DNA of 5,105 nucleotides from Akkermansiaceae bacterium (lineage in GTDB: Bacteria; Verrucomicrobiota; Verrucomicrobiia; Verrucomicrobiales; Akkermansiaceae). The notes under the pieces are model-generated. The model saw only the letters and a list, made by a program, of their open reading frames with translations. It was not told the origin of the DNA and did not search any database. The DNA lies in the NCBI GenBank assembly GCA_024233135.1, contig JACKPZ010000060.1:1-5105 (forward strand), read 5' to 3'. The position numbers and the translations under genes were made by a program. Positions 1 through 5,105 of the stretch are shown here, piece by piece (the first letter of the stretch is position 1; each line of letters opens with the position of its first letter).

Positions 1-15
1 TGGGCAGGCTTTCAT
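1..15 (-). CDS. Possible first five codons of the next downstream gene (partial)
   Basis: On the minus strand an ATG at 15-13 opens a frame reading M-K-A-C-P that runs off the left edge, 48 nt after the stop codon of the FecR/LamG gene. In Verrucomicrobia and Planctomycetes such sigma/FecR-LamG pairs are often followed by a large secreted protein (PSD1/DUF1549/DUF1553 type), so a gene beginning here is plausible. There is no clear Shine-Dalgarno sequence in front of it, and five codons allow no identification. Low confidence. Confidence 0.2.
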
Positions 16-63
16 GAACAAACGGATCGATTTCGTTGGTGGATAACAGAGACGGAAAAAAGG

Positions 64-1626
64 TTAACGTTTGATGTCCGGATTGGAGGAAACGGCGGAA
101 GACGAGAACGAATCGAGCCGGTTGCGGACGATCAACTGGCGGATCTGGACATGATTCAGAGCTCCTCGGAAGACATAGAGTTCGTCGATACAGCCGTTGA
201 AGGTCGGACGCAGCGGCGTGGTCCACAACTGGGTGCCGATCGTCAGCGGCCAGGCTCCCTTGGCACCGCAATCCGTGTCGATCGGAATGGTGGATTTCGG
301 GAGGTGCGGGACGATCGGTTCACCATCGAGATAGTGAATCAACTCAGGGCCTCCGTTCTCGGTGGAGTGACCGGTGAACACATAGCAGAGGTGATGCCAT
401 TTCCCGTCGAGAACCGAGGCACCCCAGGGAATTTCAGCGCCGGCCCACGGCCCGCCCCAGGTGACGCCCATGCTGGTTCCCTCCTGGCTCGTGGTGACAA
501 CCCACTTGCGCCCTTCTCCGCCCGCGAGTCCCCACGAGACGAGAGAGATCGCCTGTTCGGACTCTACCGGCATGGCACGAATCCAAAACGCGATGGAGCG
601 CGCCACATTGCCCTCGATACCGGGGAAATCTGCTTGAGCGAACAAGTCCGGGCCATCAAGCCGCAGCGAGTTTCCATATCGTCCGGGAACCGGAGACACG
701 GGTTCGGCCATCCACCTCCGGTCAAGCGAATAGACCGCCATGGGCGCGCCGGGAATGCCTGATCCGGACGAAGGAAACCCCCGGTCATCCGCTTCGTCAA
801 AGGACCAGTGGATGTAGGTGGGAGAATTCGGGAGCTTCGTTTGAAAGCGGGTCGCGTCATACGCGATCGAGCGCAGGCGCCCGACGACATCGGCCCGCGC
901 CGCCTGTCCTGCGGCGAGTTCCATCGGCGCGAAAGTCTTGTGCTTCGGAACGACGCGGACGCGACCGGAGGCCACGTGGACTTCATCATCGATCTCCGGA
1001 AACGAGGAGACTCCGAACTCGGTGCCGAGGTCGACCACGTCGAGGCGCTGGGTGCGCACGGTGAAGTCCCCCCCCTCGGCGCGCACCCAGACGCGGCCGG
1101 ATTCCATCCGGATCGCATTTTGGGCGGCGATCGAGACATCCGCCGGGCCTTCGACGATGAAGCGGACTCCACTCTCGAGCCGGACGTCGAGGGATCCGCC
1201 CTCCACCGAGATCGCCGTTCCGGGAAGGAACCGTTCGTCCTCATCGAGCCCACCGTGGCGGAAGGACCACACGGTGTCCGGCGCGGCCTTGACGGAAGCG
1301 GGCGGCCGGTTGGGGATCACAAAAAACGACGCGATGAACGCGGCGAGCGCGACCAAAGCCGCGGCGGCGACCATCGCCCCGAAGAAGGGATGTTTGTTCC
1401 GCACCCGTGCCGGCACCGCGGAAGTACCCTCGAGTTCGGCGATCGACTCGGCCTTGGCGTAGAGCAGGCTGGAGAAACGCATGTGCCGGATGTAGCTGCC
1501 GCGCGCCTCCGGGCGGCTGCGGAGGAGCTCCATCAGCTCGGCATGGTCGCTTCCCGTGATGCAGCCGTCCTCCAGGTCCTGGAACAACTGCTCGAAGCGC
1601 CGGGGGGTGGTGGGGGTGTCACTCAT
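64..1626 (-). CDS. FecR/LamG-domain membrane protein, putative anti-sigma factor of the adjacent ECF sigma
   Basis: A 520-aa single-pass membrane protein. Residues 8-60 are a helical cytoplasmic segment (FEQLFQDLEDG, then LMELLRSRPEARGSYIRHMR) resembling the sigma-contacting N-terminus of planctomycete/verrucomicrobial anti-sigma proteins, but without the zinc-binding HxxxCxxC motif. Residues 81-104 form one hydrophobic helix. Residues about 135-245 are FecR-like (DVVDLGTEFGVSSF, VHVASGRVRVV, LAAGQAARAD). Residues about 268-500 are a LamG/concanavalin A-like beta-sandwich (YIHWSFDE, YGNSLRLDG, SIAFWIRA, DGKWHHLCYVF, IDELYVFRGAL), and a Ser-rich tail follows. The inferred topology is N-terminus inside, FecR and LamG outside. 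The LamG fold often binds glycans, but no ligand can be named here. The start ATG overlaps the sigma stop as ATGA, with no convincing Shine-Dalgarno of its own, so translational coupling is likely. A run of eight G lies in codons 184-187. The regulatory role is inferred from domain order and neighbour; the domain calls are firmer. Confidence 0.88.
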   Translation of the reverse strand: MSDTPTTPRRFEQLFQDLEDGCITGSDHAELMELLRSRPEARGSYIRHMRFSSLLYAKAESIAELEGTSAVPARVRNKHPFFGAMVAAAALVALAAFIASFFVIPNRPPASVKAAPDTVWSFRHGGLDEDERFLPGTAISVEGGSLDVRLESGVRFIVEGPADVSIAAQNAIRMESGRVWVRAEGGDFTVRTQRLDVVDLGTEFGVSSFPEIDDEVHVASGRVRVVPKHKTFAPMELAAGQAARADVVGRLRSIAYDATRFQTKLPNSPTYIHWSFDEADDRGFPSSGSGIPGAPMAVYSLDRRWMAEPVSPVPGRYGNSLRLDGPDLFAQADFPGIEGNVARSIAFWIRAMPVESEQAISLVSWGLAGGEGRKWVVTTSQEGTSMGVTWGGPWAGAEIPWGASVLDGKWHHLCYVFTGHSTENGGPELIHYLDGEPIVPHLPKSTIPIDTDCGAKGAWPLTIGTQLWTTPLRPTFNGCIDELYVFRGALNHVQIRQLIVRNRLDSFSSSAVSSNPDIKR

Positions 1627-2183
1627 GGCGCGGCGGGAGGGCTGCTGGTTTCACTCTCGACGCAGCGTTTCAATGCCGCGCGAAGACGGAACAGGGTGAC
1701 CTTGAGCGACTCGACGGAGCGTTGCGCGATCACCGCATAGTCCTGCAGGCGCGTCTGGTGCCAGTAACGCTGGACGACGAGGTCGCGGTCCTTGACGCGG
1801 AGTTTGCCGAGGCAGTGGTCGAGGGCGCGGAGCTGGCATTCGTATGCGGCGGCGTCCGTTGGATCGTCCTCAAGATCCTGCGCGATCCGGTCGGCCACGT
1901 CGGGATCGAGGGAAACCCAGCGGCGGCGGCGGAGTTCCTGCAGGTGCGCCATGGCTTGGAACCGCGCGATGGCGAAGGCCCAGGCGCGAAAGTTGCTGCC
2001 GATGGTGAACTCATCGCGCTTCCGCCAGATCACGGCGTTGGCGGCCTGGATCACGTCGTCCACGCCCGGTGCTCCGGGAAGAAGGGAAATGATGAAGCTG
2101 CGGATCAGGTTCTGATGGTCGGTGATCAACTGCACGAACTTCGCTTCGTGATCGTGACCCTCGCTCTGACAGACGACATCCAT
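1623..2183 (-). CDS. ECF RNA polymerase sigma factor, Rhodopirellula/Verrucomicrobium family
   Basis: A 186-aa sigma-70-family ECF factor that would direct RNA polymerase to a dedicated promoter set. Region 2 spans about residues 15-85: FVQLITDHQNLIRSFIISLL, then DDVIQAANAVIWRKRDEF and the aromatic-rich NFRAWAFAIARFQA expected for promoter melting. An acidic linker (about 92-112) leads to region 4 (about 115-175), where RDLVVQRYW, LQDYAVIAQRSVESLKVTLF and RLRAALKRCV form the helix-turn-helix for -35 recognition. This pattern matches the family found in Verrucomicrobia and Planctomycetes. I chose the ATG at 2183 because it leaves a family-typical length and N-terminus. The frame is open to an ATG at 2282, but those 33 extra residues are not sigma-like and would overlap the MATE stop codon. 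Only a weak GAGAG precedes 2183. The gene ends in a 4-nt ATGA overlap with the FecR/LamG gene, its likely regulator. Confidence 0.93.
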   Translation of the reverse strand: MDVVCQSEGHDHEAKFVQLITDHQNLIRSFIISLLPGAPGVDDVIQAANAVIWRKRDEFTIGSNFRAWAFAIARFQAMAHLQELRRRRWVSLDPDVADRIAQDLEDDPTDAAAYECQLRALDHCLGKLRVKDRDLVVQRYWHQTRLQDYAVIAQRSVESLKVTLFRLRAALKRCVESETSSPPAAP

Positions 2184-2227
2184 ACTCTCGTTACGGAATA
2201 ACAAAGCGCAGGGCGAGGTTAACAGTC

Positions 2228-2245
2228 GGAAGAAGAATTTCTTCC
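2228..2245. other. Perfect 7-bp inverted repeat between the MATE and sigma genes
   Basis: GGAAGAA and TTCTTCC flank a 4-nt loop (GAAT) in the 85-nt gap between the MATE stop and the sigma start. The stem is AT-rich and no T-run follows on either strand, so it is not a canonical intrinsic terminator. It could be a weak terminator, an mRNA processing or stability hairpin in the sigma leader, or a protein-binding palindrome. The structure is seen directly; no function is established. Confidence 0.35.
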
Positions 2246-2268
2246 AGGCCTTGAAAACGGAGGCGCCT

Positions 2269-3690
2269 TCACACCCTCGCATCCAGCCATTTCCCGCGGA
2301 AATGGAGGCGGGAGAAGACGATGGCCTGGGTGAGGAGGTCGATGGAAAGGACGATCCAGACGCCGGTGAGGCTGTTCCACGGCGTGTGCGAGAGTGCCCA
2401 CAGGCCGAAGATGCGATAGAAGAACATGCTGCCGAAGGACCAGCGCATGACGGTGTGGGTGGCGCCGGCGCCGCGCATCGAGGTTTTCAGCACGATGCAG
2501 GTGGCGAAAAACGGCTGGGTGAGCGCGCAAATGAGGAGCAGCGGCGCGGCGAGGCGGAGGTGGAGTTCGCTGCCGGGTGCCATCCAGCCGATGAGCCATT
2601 CGCGGCCGAAGACGAAGAGGAAACCCATCGCGGTCATCAGGATGACGGCGGATTTCCACGAAGCTCGCACGGCGCGCACCGCCATTTCCTTCGAGCCGGC
2701 GCCGAGGTATTGGCCTGCGAGCGCGGCGGCGGCGGTGGCGATGGCGAAGCCGGGCAGGAAACTCATCGACTCGACGCGGATGGCGAGGATGTGCGCTCCG
2801 AGCGATCCTTTCTCGGGCAGTCCGGCGATGACGCGGATGCCGTAGGCGTGGATGAACCACATGCCGGCGACCTCCAGCGACTGCGGCGCGCCGACGCGGA
2901 CGATGCGTTTCATCGTCTCCCGGTGCGGGGTGAGTCCGTGGCGGGTCCACCGCAGGCCGCCGTCGCTGCGCATGGCGAGCAACACGGCGACGGTGAGCAG
3001 GCCCGCGACCCAGCCGATGACGGTGCCGAGCGCGATGCCGTCCACCCCGCGGCCGCCCCACGGCGCGGGGCCGAAGACAAGCGTCCAGCTCGCCGCCATG
3101 TTGACGAGGTTGACGACGATCATGGCGTAGAACGGCGTGCGGGTGTCGCCGGAGCCGCGGAGCGCGGAGTTGATGGCGAACATCGCGCCGCTGAAGGGAC
3201 CGGAATACGAGAGCACCCGAAGATATACATCCGCCTGCACGGCGGCGGCGGGACTCAGGCCGACCCAGTGGATGAGCAGTTTGATACCTGCCTGCAACAG
3301 GACGAAGGAGCCGAAGCCGGCGATGACTCCGAGCCACAAACCCTGGCCGAGGCCGCGGTCGGCAAGCGGTTGGTCGCGGGCTCCGGTGGCGCGGGAAACG
3401 AGGGCCATCACGCCGGTGGCCACCGCGCCCTGGAGGATATTGAAGAACCAGCCAACGTATCCGCCGAGGCCCATCGCGTCGAGGATGGCGACCCGGTCCG
3501 CGCCCTCCGCCATGCGGCCGGAGATGAGCAGGTCGGTGAGGCCGACGAAAAACGCGAGCACTTGTTCGAGCAACGGCCACAGGGCGAGCACGAAGACCTG
3601 CCGGCGCAGGGAAAGTCCGGCGAGCTTGCCGCCAAGGCGGACCTCCTCCGCTCTCCGACTCGCTTCGACACTGGCACCGGGTTTCGACAT
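2269..3690 (-). CDS. MATE-family multidrug/cation antiporter
   Basis: A 473-aa polytopic inner-membrane protein of the MATE (NorM/DinF) superfamily, which exports organic cations, drugs or metabolites using Na+ or H+ gradients. About twelve hydrophobic segments are visible (roughly 31-57, 76-97, 117-142, 155-175, 186-207, 217-240, 265-290, 300-325, 345-370, 378-402, 412-435 and 440-462). The two halves are pseudo-symmetric: ALRGSGDTRTPF in the first corresponds to SMRGAGATHTV in the second. Family-like motifs include WPLLEQVLAFFVGLTDLLI in helix 1 and GAVATGVMALVSRATG. The frame is open upstream to ATG 3819 (and GTG 3825). I prefer ATG 3690 because it gives the usual MATE length, and the extension has many A/T-ending codons (about 60% GC at third positions) unlike the strongly GC-ending body. 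However, a strong Shine-Dalgarno sits before 3819 and none before 3690. The substrate cannot be predicted. The gene lies 85 nt ahead of the sigma gene on the same strand, with no evidence of a functional link. Confidence 0.92.
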   Translation of the reverse strand: MSKPGASVEASRRAEEVRLGGKLAGLSLRRQVFVLALWPLLEQVLAFFVGLTDLLISGRMAEGADRVAILDAMGLGGYVGWFFNILQGAVATGVMALVSRATGARDQPLADRGLGQGLWLGVIAGFGSFVLLQAGIKLLIHWVGLSPAAAVQADVYLRVLSYSGPFSGAMFAINSALRGSGDTRTPFYAMIVVNLVNMAASWTLVFGPAPWGGRGVDGIALGTVIGWVAGLLTVAVLLAMRSDGGLRWTRHGLTPHRETMKRIVRVGAPQSLEVAGMWFIHAYGIRVIAGLPEKGSLGAHILAIRVESMSFLPGFAIATAAAALAGQYLGAGSKEMAVRAVRASWKSAVILMTAMGFLFVFGREWLIGWMAPGSELHLRLAAPLLLICALTQPFFATCIVLKTSMRGAGATHTVMRWSFGSMFFYRIFGLWALSHTPWNSLTGVWIVLSIDLLTQAIVFSRLHFRGKWLDARV

Positions 3691-3816
3691 AAGGACGCGC
3701 CGGAGGTAGCTGCTCCGCGACGGATGGGCCACACCAATTCCTGTTCGAATCCTCCCAGCAATCCGCTCGACGAACCGAAAAGAACCAGATGGAGGGGACC
3801 GGACGGATGCAAGCGT

Positions 3817-3829
3817 CATCAACACCTCC
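3817..3829 (-). promoter_or_regulatory. Strong Shine-Dalgarno with ATG, alternative MATE start
   Basis: On the minus strand GGAGGTG (3829-3823) lies three nt before an ATG at 3819-3817, about five nt if only GGAGG is counted, which is near-ideal spacing. The ATG is in frame with the MATE gene and would add 43 residues (MTLASVRSPP..., Arg/Ser-rich and not membrane-like). This conflicts with codon usage and family length, which favour 3690. It may be the true start with a non-conserved tail, or a chance or relic site. Confidence 0.4.
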
Positions 3830-3842
3830 AGGCATCTACATT
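3829..3842 (-). repeat. Orphan IS-end-like sequence next to the IS left end
   Basis: The plus-strand sequence CAGGCATCTACATT matches the inward-reading right terminal repeat of the adjacent IS (CAGGGCATCTACATT) at all 14 bases with a single-G gap, including an uninterrupted 12-base identity (GGCATCTACATT). It faces the same way as the IS left end, which begins 31 bases further right. It is either the remnant of a second, inverted copy of the same element, or the true outer left end of this element. An exact 12-mer match at this spot is unlikely by chance in a 5-kb window. Confidence 0.6.
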
Positions 3843-3859
3843 AGAAAACCGCTGAGTAT

Positions 3860-3879
3860 CAGGGCTTGTACGAAACGGG
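3860..3879 (+). repeat. IS left terminal inverted repeat (IRL)
   Basis: It starts CAGGGCTTGTACGAAACGGG and matches the right end read inward at 13 of 20 positions: 1-6, 8, 10-12 and 18-20. The conserved outermost CAGGGC is typical of ISAs1-family ends. Confidence 0.75.
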
Positions 3880-3900
3880 TGTTTGATTTATCGGGCCCGG

Positions 3901-5097
3901 ATGGCCCCTGACACCAACGATTCGACCGACCAGAAACCTGAGATCGACCTCCGCGGCGGATTGCCCGAAGGTCTTGAAATGTTCGCGGTCATCGAGGATC
4001 CGCGCAGTGGCAACGCCACCCGTCATCCGTTCGGCTCGATCCTCTTCATCGCGCTGAGCGCGGTGCTCTGCGGGATGGACACCTGCGAGGACTTCGTGCG
4101 TTTCGCCAAGGCGCGGCGCGAGTGGCTGGAAAAGTGGATCGATCTTCCCGACGGCATCCCTTGCGGCAACACCTTCCTGCGGGTCTTCGCCGCGATCGAT
4201 CCCCAGTGCTTCGTGCAATGCATCGCCGAGTTTGTCGCGGCGGTCTGCCCGGACCTCTCCGGACAACTCGTGGCGCTGGATGGCAAGACGCTGCGCGGCA
4301 GCCGCAAGGCCGACGAGAGCACCGTGCAGATCGTCAGCGCGTGGGCCTGCCACAACGGACTGACGCTCGCCCAGCGGGCCGTTGACTGCAAAAGCAACGA
4401 AATCACCGCCGTGCCGAAGCTGCTGCGCCACCTCAATGTGAAGGGTGCGGTGGTGAGCCTCGACGCGATGGGCGCGCAGAGGAAGATCGCGATCGCCATC
4501 CTCCATGCCGGGGCGGACTACTTGTTGGCGCTCAAGGGCAACCAGGGAACGCTTCACGACGAGGTGCGTGCGTTTTTCGGGGATCCCGACAGCCTTGCCT
4601 ACGCGCGTCGGAAAGGATCGGTGGTCGATGTCCGCGAGCAGCACGACAAGGGCCACGGCCGGGTGGAGAAGCGCGTGTGCACCGTCACGGATCATCTCGA
4701 CTGGCTGCCCGCGAAGGTCCGGCGCGAGTGGCTCGGGCTGCGCTCCATCGTGAGGGTCGAGAGCCGCGCCGAGCTGGGTGATGGCCGCGTGCGCGAGGAC
4801 ACACGCTATTACCTGAGCAGCCTGCCGCCGGAGGCCGCGCGCCATCTCGAACTCACCAGGGCGCACTGGAGCATCGAGAACTCCTGCCACTGGGTGCTCG
4901 ACGTGGTCTTCGGCGAGGACCAGGCCCGGGCACGCTGCGGCGACGCCGCCCAGAACCTCTCATGCCTGAGACGGATCGCCCTCAACATGCTCAAGCGCGA
5001 TGCCGTCCGCCCGAAGGAACCCATCCGGGGCAAACGAATCTATGCCGCCCTCGACCCTGCCTATCTCGAGGCAATCATCGGCCTCCCCCAAATGTAG
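3901..5097 (+). CDS. ISAs1-family DDE transposase
   Basis: A 398-aa transposase that cuts and joins the IS ends; full length for the family. The N-terminal DDE_Tnp_1-associated region covers about residues 27-115 (FAVIEDPRSGNATRHPFGSI, FIALSAVLCGMDTCEDF, GIPCGNTFLRVFA). The RNase H-like catalytic core follows with the expected acidic triad: D127 in VALDGKTLRGS, D188 in VVSLDAMGAQ, and E326 in HWSIENSCHWVLDVVFGED. Other family hallmarks are SAWACHNGL, KSNEITAVP, YLLALKGNQGTLHDEV, KGHGRVEKR and DTRYYLSSLP. No frameshift or internal stop interrupts it, so it could be active. I chose ATG 3901; a TTG at 3883 in the same frame would add six residues (MIYRAR). Neither has a clear Shine-Dalgarno. The TAG stop lies inside the right inverted repeat, a compact layout common in IS elements. 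Confidence 0.95.
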   Translation: MAPDTNDSTDQKPEIDLRGGLPEGLEMFAVIEDPRSGNATRHPFGSILFIALSAVLCGMDTCEDFVRFAKARREWLEKWIDLPDGIPCGNTFLRVFAAIDPQCFVQCIAEFVAAVCPDLSGQLVALDGKTLRGSRKADESTVQIVSAWACHNGLTLAQRAVDCKSNEITAVPKLLRHLNVKGAVVSLDAMGAQRKIAIAILHAGADYLLALKGNQGTLHDEVRAFFGDPDSLAYARRKGSVVDVREQHDKGHGRVEKRVCTVTDHLDWLPAKVRREWLGLRSIVRVESRAELGDGRVREDTRYYLSSLPPEAARHLELTRAHWSIENSCHWVLDVVFGEDQARARCGDAAQNLSCLRRIALNMLKRDAVRPKEPIRGKRIYAALDPAYLEAIIGLPQM

Positions 5098-5105
5098 ATG
5101 CCCTG
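5086..5105 (-). repeat. IS right terminal inverted repeat (IRR)
   Basis: Read inward on the minus strand it begins CAGGGCATCTACATTTGGGG. It pairs with the left end at the outer six bases and at the TAC trinucleotide. It overlaps the last codons and the stop of the transposase. The same 12-mer GGCATCTACATT occurs, lacking one outer G, at 3829-3842. Confidence 0.78.

Larger units (their letters stand above)
3691..3859. other. Intergenic region between the MATE gene and the IS element
   Basis: These 169 bases separate the preferred MATE start from the IS left end. On the minus strand they hold an in-frame upstream extension of the MATE ORF, whose composition argues against coding. They also hold a strong Shine-Dalgarno (3823-3829) and an IS-end-like sequence (3829-3842). 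A TCTAAT at 3840-3845 on the minus strand resembles a -10 box, but no good -35 box is spaced correctly upstream of it. The native promoter of the MATE gene should lie here, or it was displaced by the IS insertion. Confidence 0.5.
3860..5105 (+). mobile_element. Complete ISAs1-family insertion sequence
   Basis: About 1246 bp, normal for the ISAs1 family. It is bounded by imperfect inverted repeats that start CAGGGC and enclose a single full-length DDE transposase gene reading left to right. The ends match at 10 of the first 12 positions (CAGGGCTTGTAC at left, CAGGGCATCTAC read inward from right). The right terminus CCCTG is the last base of the window, so the target duplication cannot be verified. 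The 8-10 bases left of the element (CGCTGAGTAT, 3850-3859) should recur just past 5105 if this boundary is correct. It has inserted upstream of the MATE gene, with transcription divergent from it. The left boundary could instead be 3829 because of the end-like sequence there. Confidence 0.87.

Noticed and set aside
49..75. T-run on the minus strand just after the FecR/LamG stop codon as a possible terminator
   Set aside because: CCTTTTTTCC follows the stop, but I find no stable GC-rich stem directly before it, so it lacks the structure of an intrinsic terminator.
151..1740. Plus-strand ORFs of 174-310 codons opposite the FecR/LamG gene
   Set aside because: They are Arg/Asp/Gly-rich shadows without domains, while the minus-strand frame has a membrane helix plus FecR and LamG motifs.
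1722..2201. Plus-strand ORF of 159 codons opposite the sigma factor gene
   Set aside because: It is a complement-strand shadow of a clear ECF sigma factor, with no independent start signal or domain.
2219..3855. Large ORFs of over 530 codons on both strands overlapping the MATE gene
   Set aside because: Their products are Arg/Pro/His-rich or Asp/Glu/Gly/Ala-rich with no recognisable domain. The MATE frame gives a clear 12-helix transporter. Such shadows arise from GC-ending codons.
3866..3894. Promoter for the transposase formed by TTGTAC in the left repeat and the AT-rich GATTTAT
   Set aside because: The TTGTAC matches a -35 box only partly, and no good -10 box lies 16-18 nt downstream. 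It would also leave almost no leader before the ATG.
3859..4890. A 343-codon minus-strand ORF antisense to the transposase
   Set aside because: The opposite frame carries the full ISAs1-family DDE transposase. The antisense product has low-complexity composition and no family motif.
1..5105. CRISPR array, tRNA or rRNA genes, toxin-antitoxin, or a novel defence cassette
   Set aside because: There are no regularly spaced direct repeats, no tRNA- or rRNA-like segments, and no unexplained small gene pairs. The genes present belong to recognisable families.

Overview
This window looks like a piece of a high-GC genome from the Verrucomicrobiota (Verrucomicrobium/Luteolibacter-like). This is an inference. 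It rests mainly on a sigma factor of the Rhodopirellula/Verrucomicrobium ECF type directly followed by a membrane protein with FecR-like and LamG-like domains, an arrangement typical of Planctomycetes and Verrucomicrobia. No rRNA or other phylogenetic marker is present.

Layout: everything left of about 3.7 kb is encoded on the minus strand. Read in the direction of transcription (right to left), it begins with a 12-helix MATE-family exporter (2269-3690). After an 85-nt gap come an ECF sigma factor (1623-2183) and a FecR/LamG putative anti-sigma or sigma-regulator protein (64-1626). The last two overlap by an ATGA stop/start, so they are almost certainly co-translated. The expected working model is that the membrane protein holds the sigma factor through its short cytoplasmic N-terminus and responds through its extracytoplasmic FecR and LamG parts. 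The signal and the regulon cannot be read from this sequence. The gene that normally follows such a pair lies beyond the left edge; only a possible 5-codon beginning is visible.

The right quarter (3860-5105) is a complete ISAs1-family insertion sequence on the plus strand. It has an intact DDE transposase and imperfect terminal inverted repeats starting CAGGGC, and its right end coincides with the last base of the window. It sits just upstream of, and divergent from, the MATE gene. Between the IS and the MATE gene is a second IS-end-like sequence (3829-3842) that matches the IS right end better than the annotated left end does. This is the most unusual local structure in the window.

I see no CRISPR array, tRNA or rRNA, and no clearly new multi-gene system. 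The large ORFs opposite the real genes are shadows created by the high GC content.
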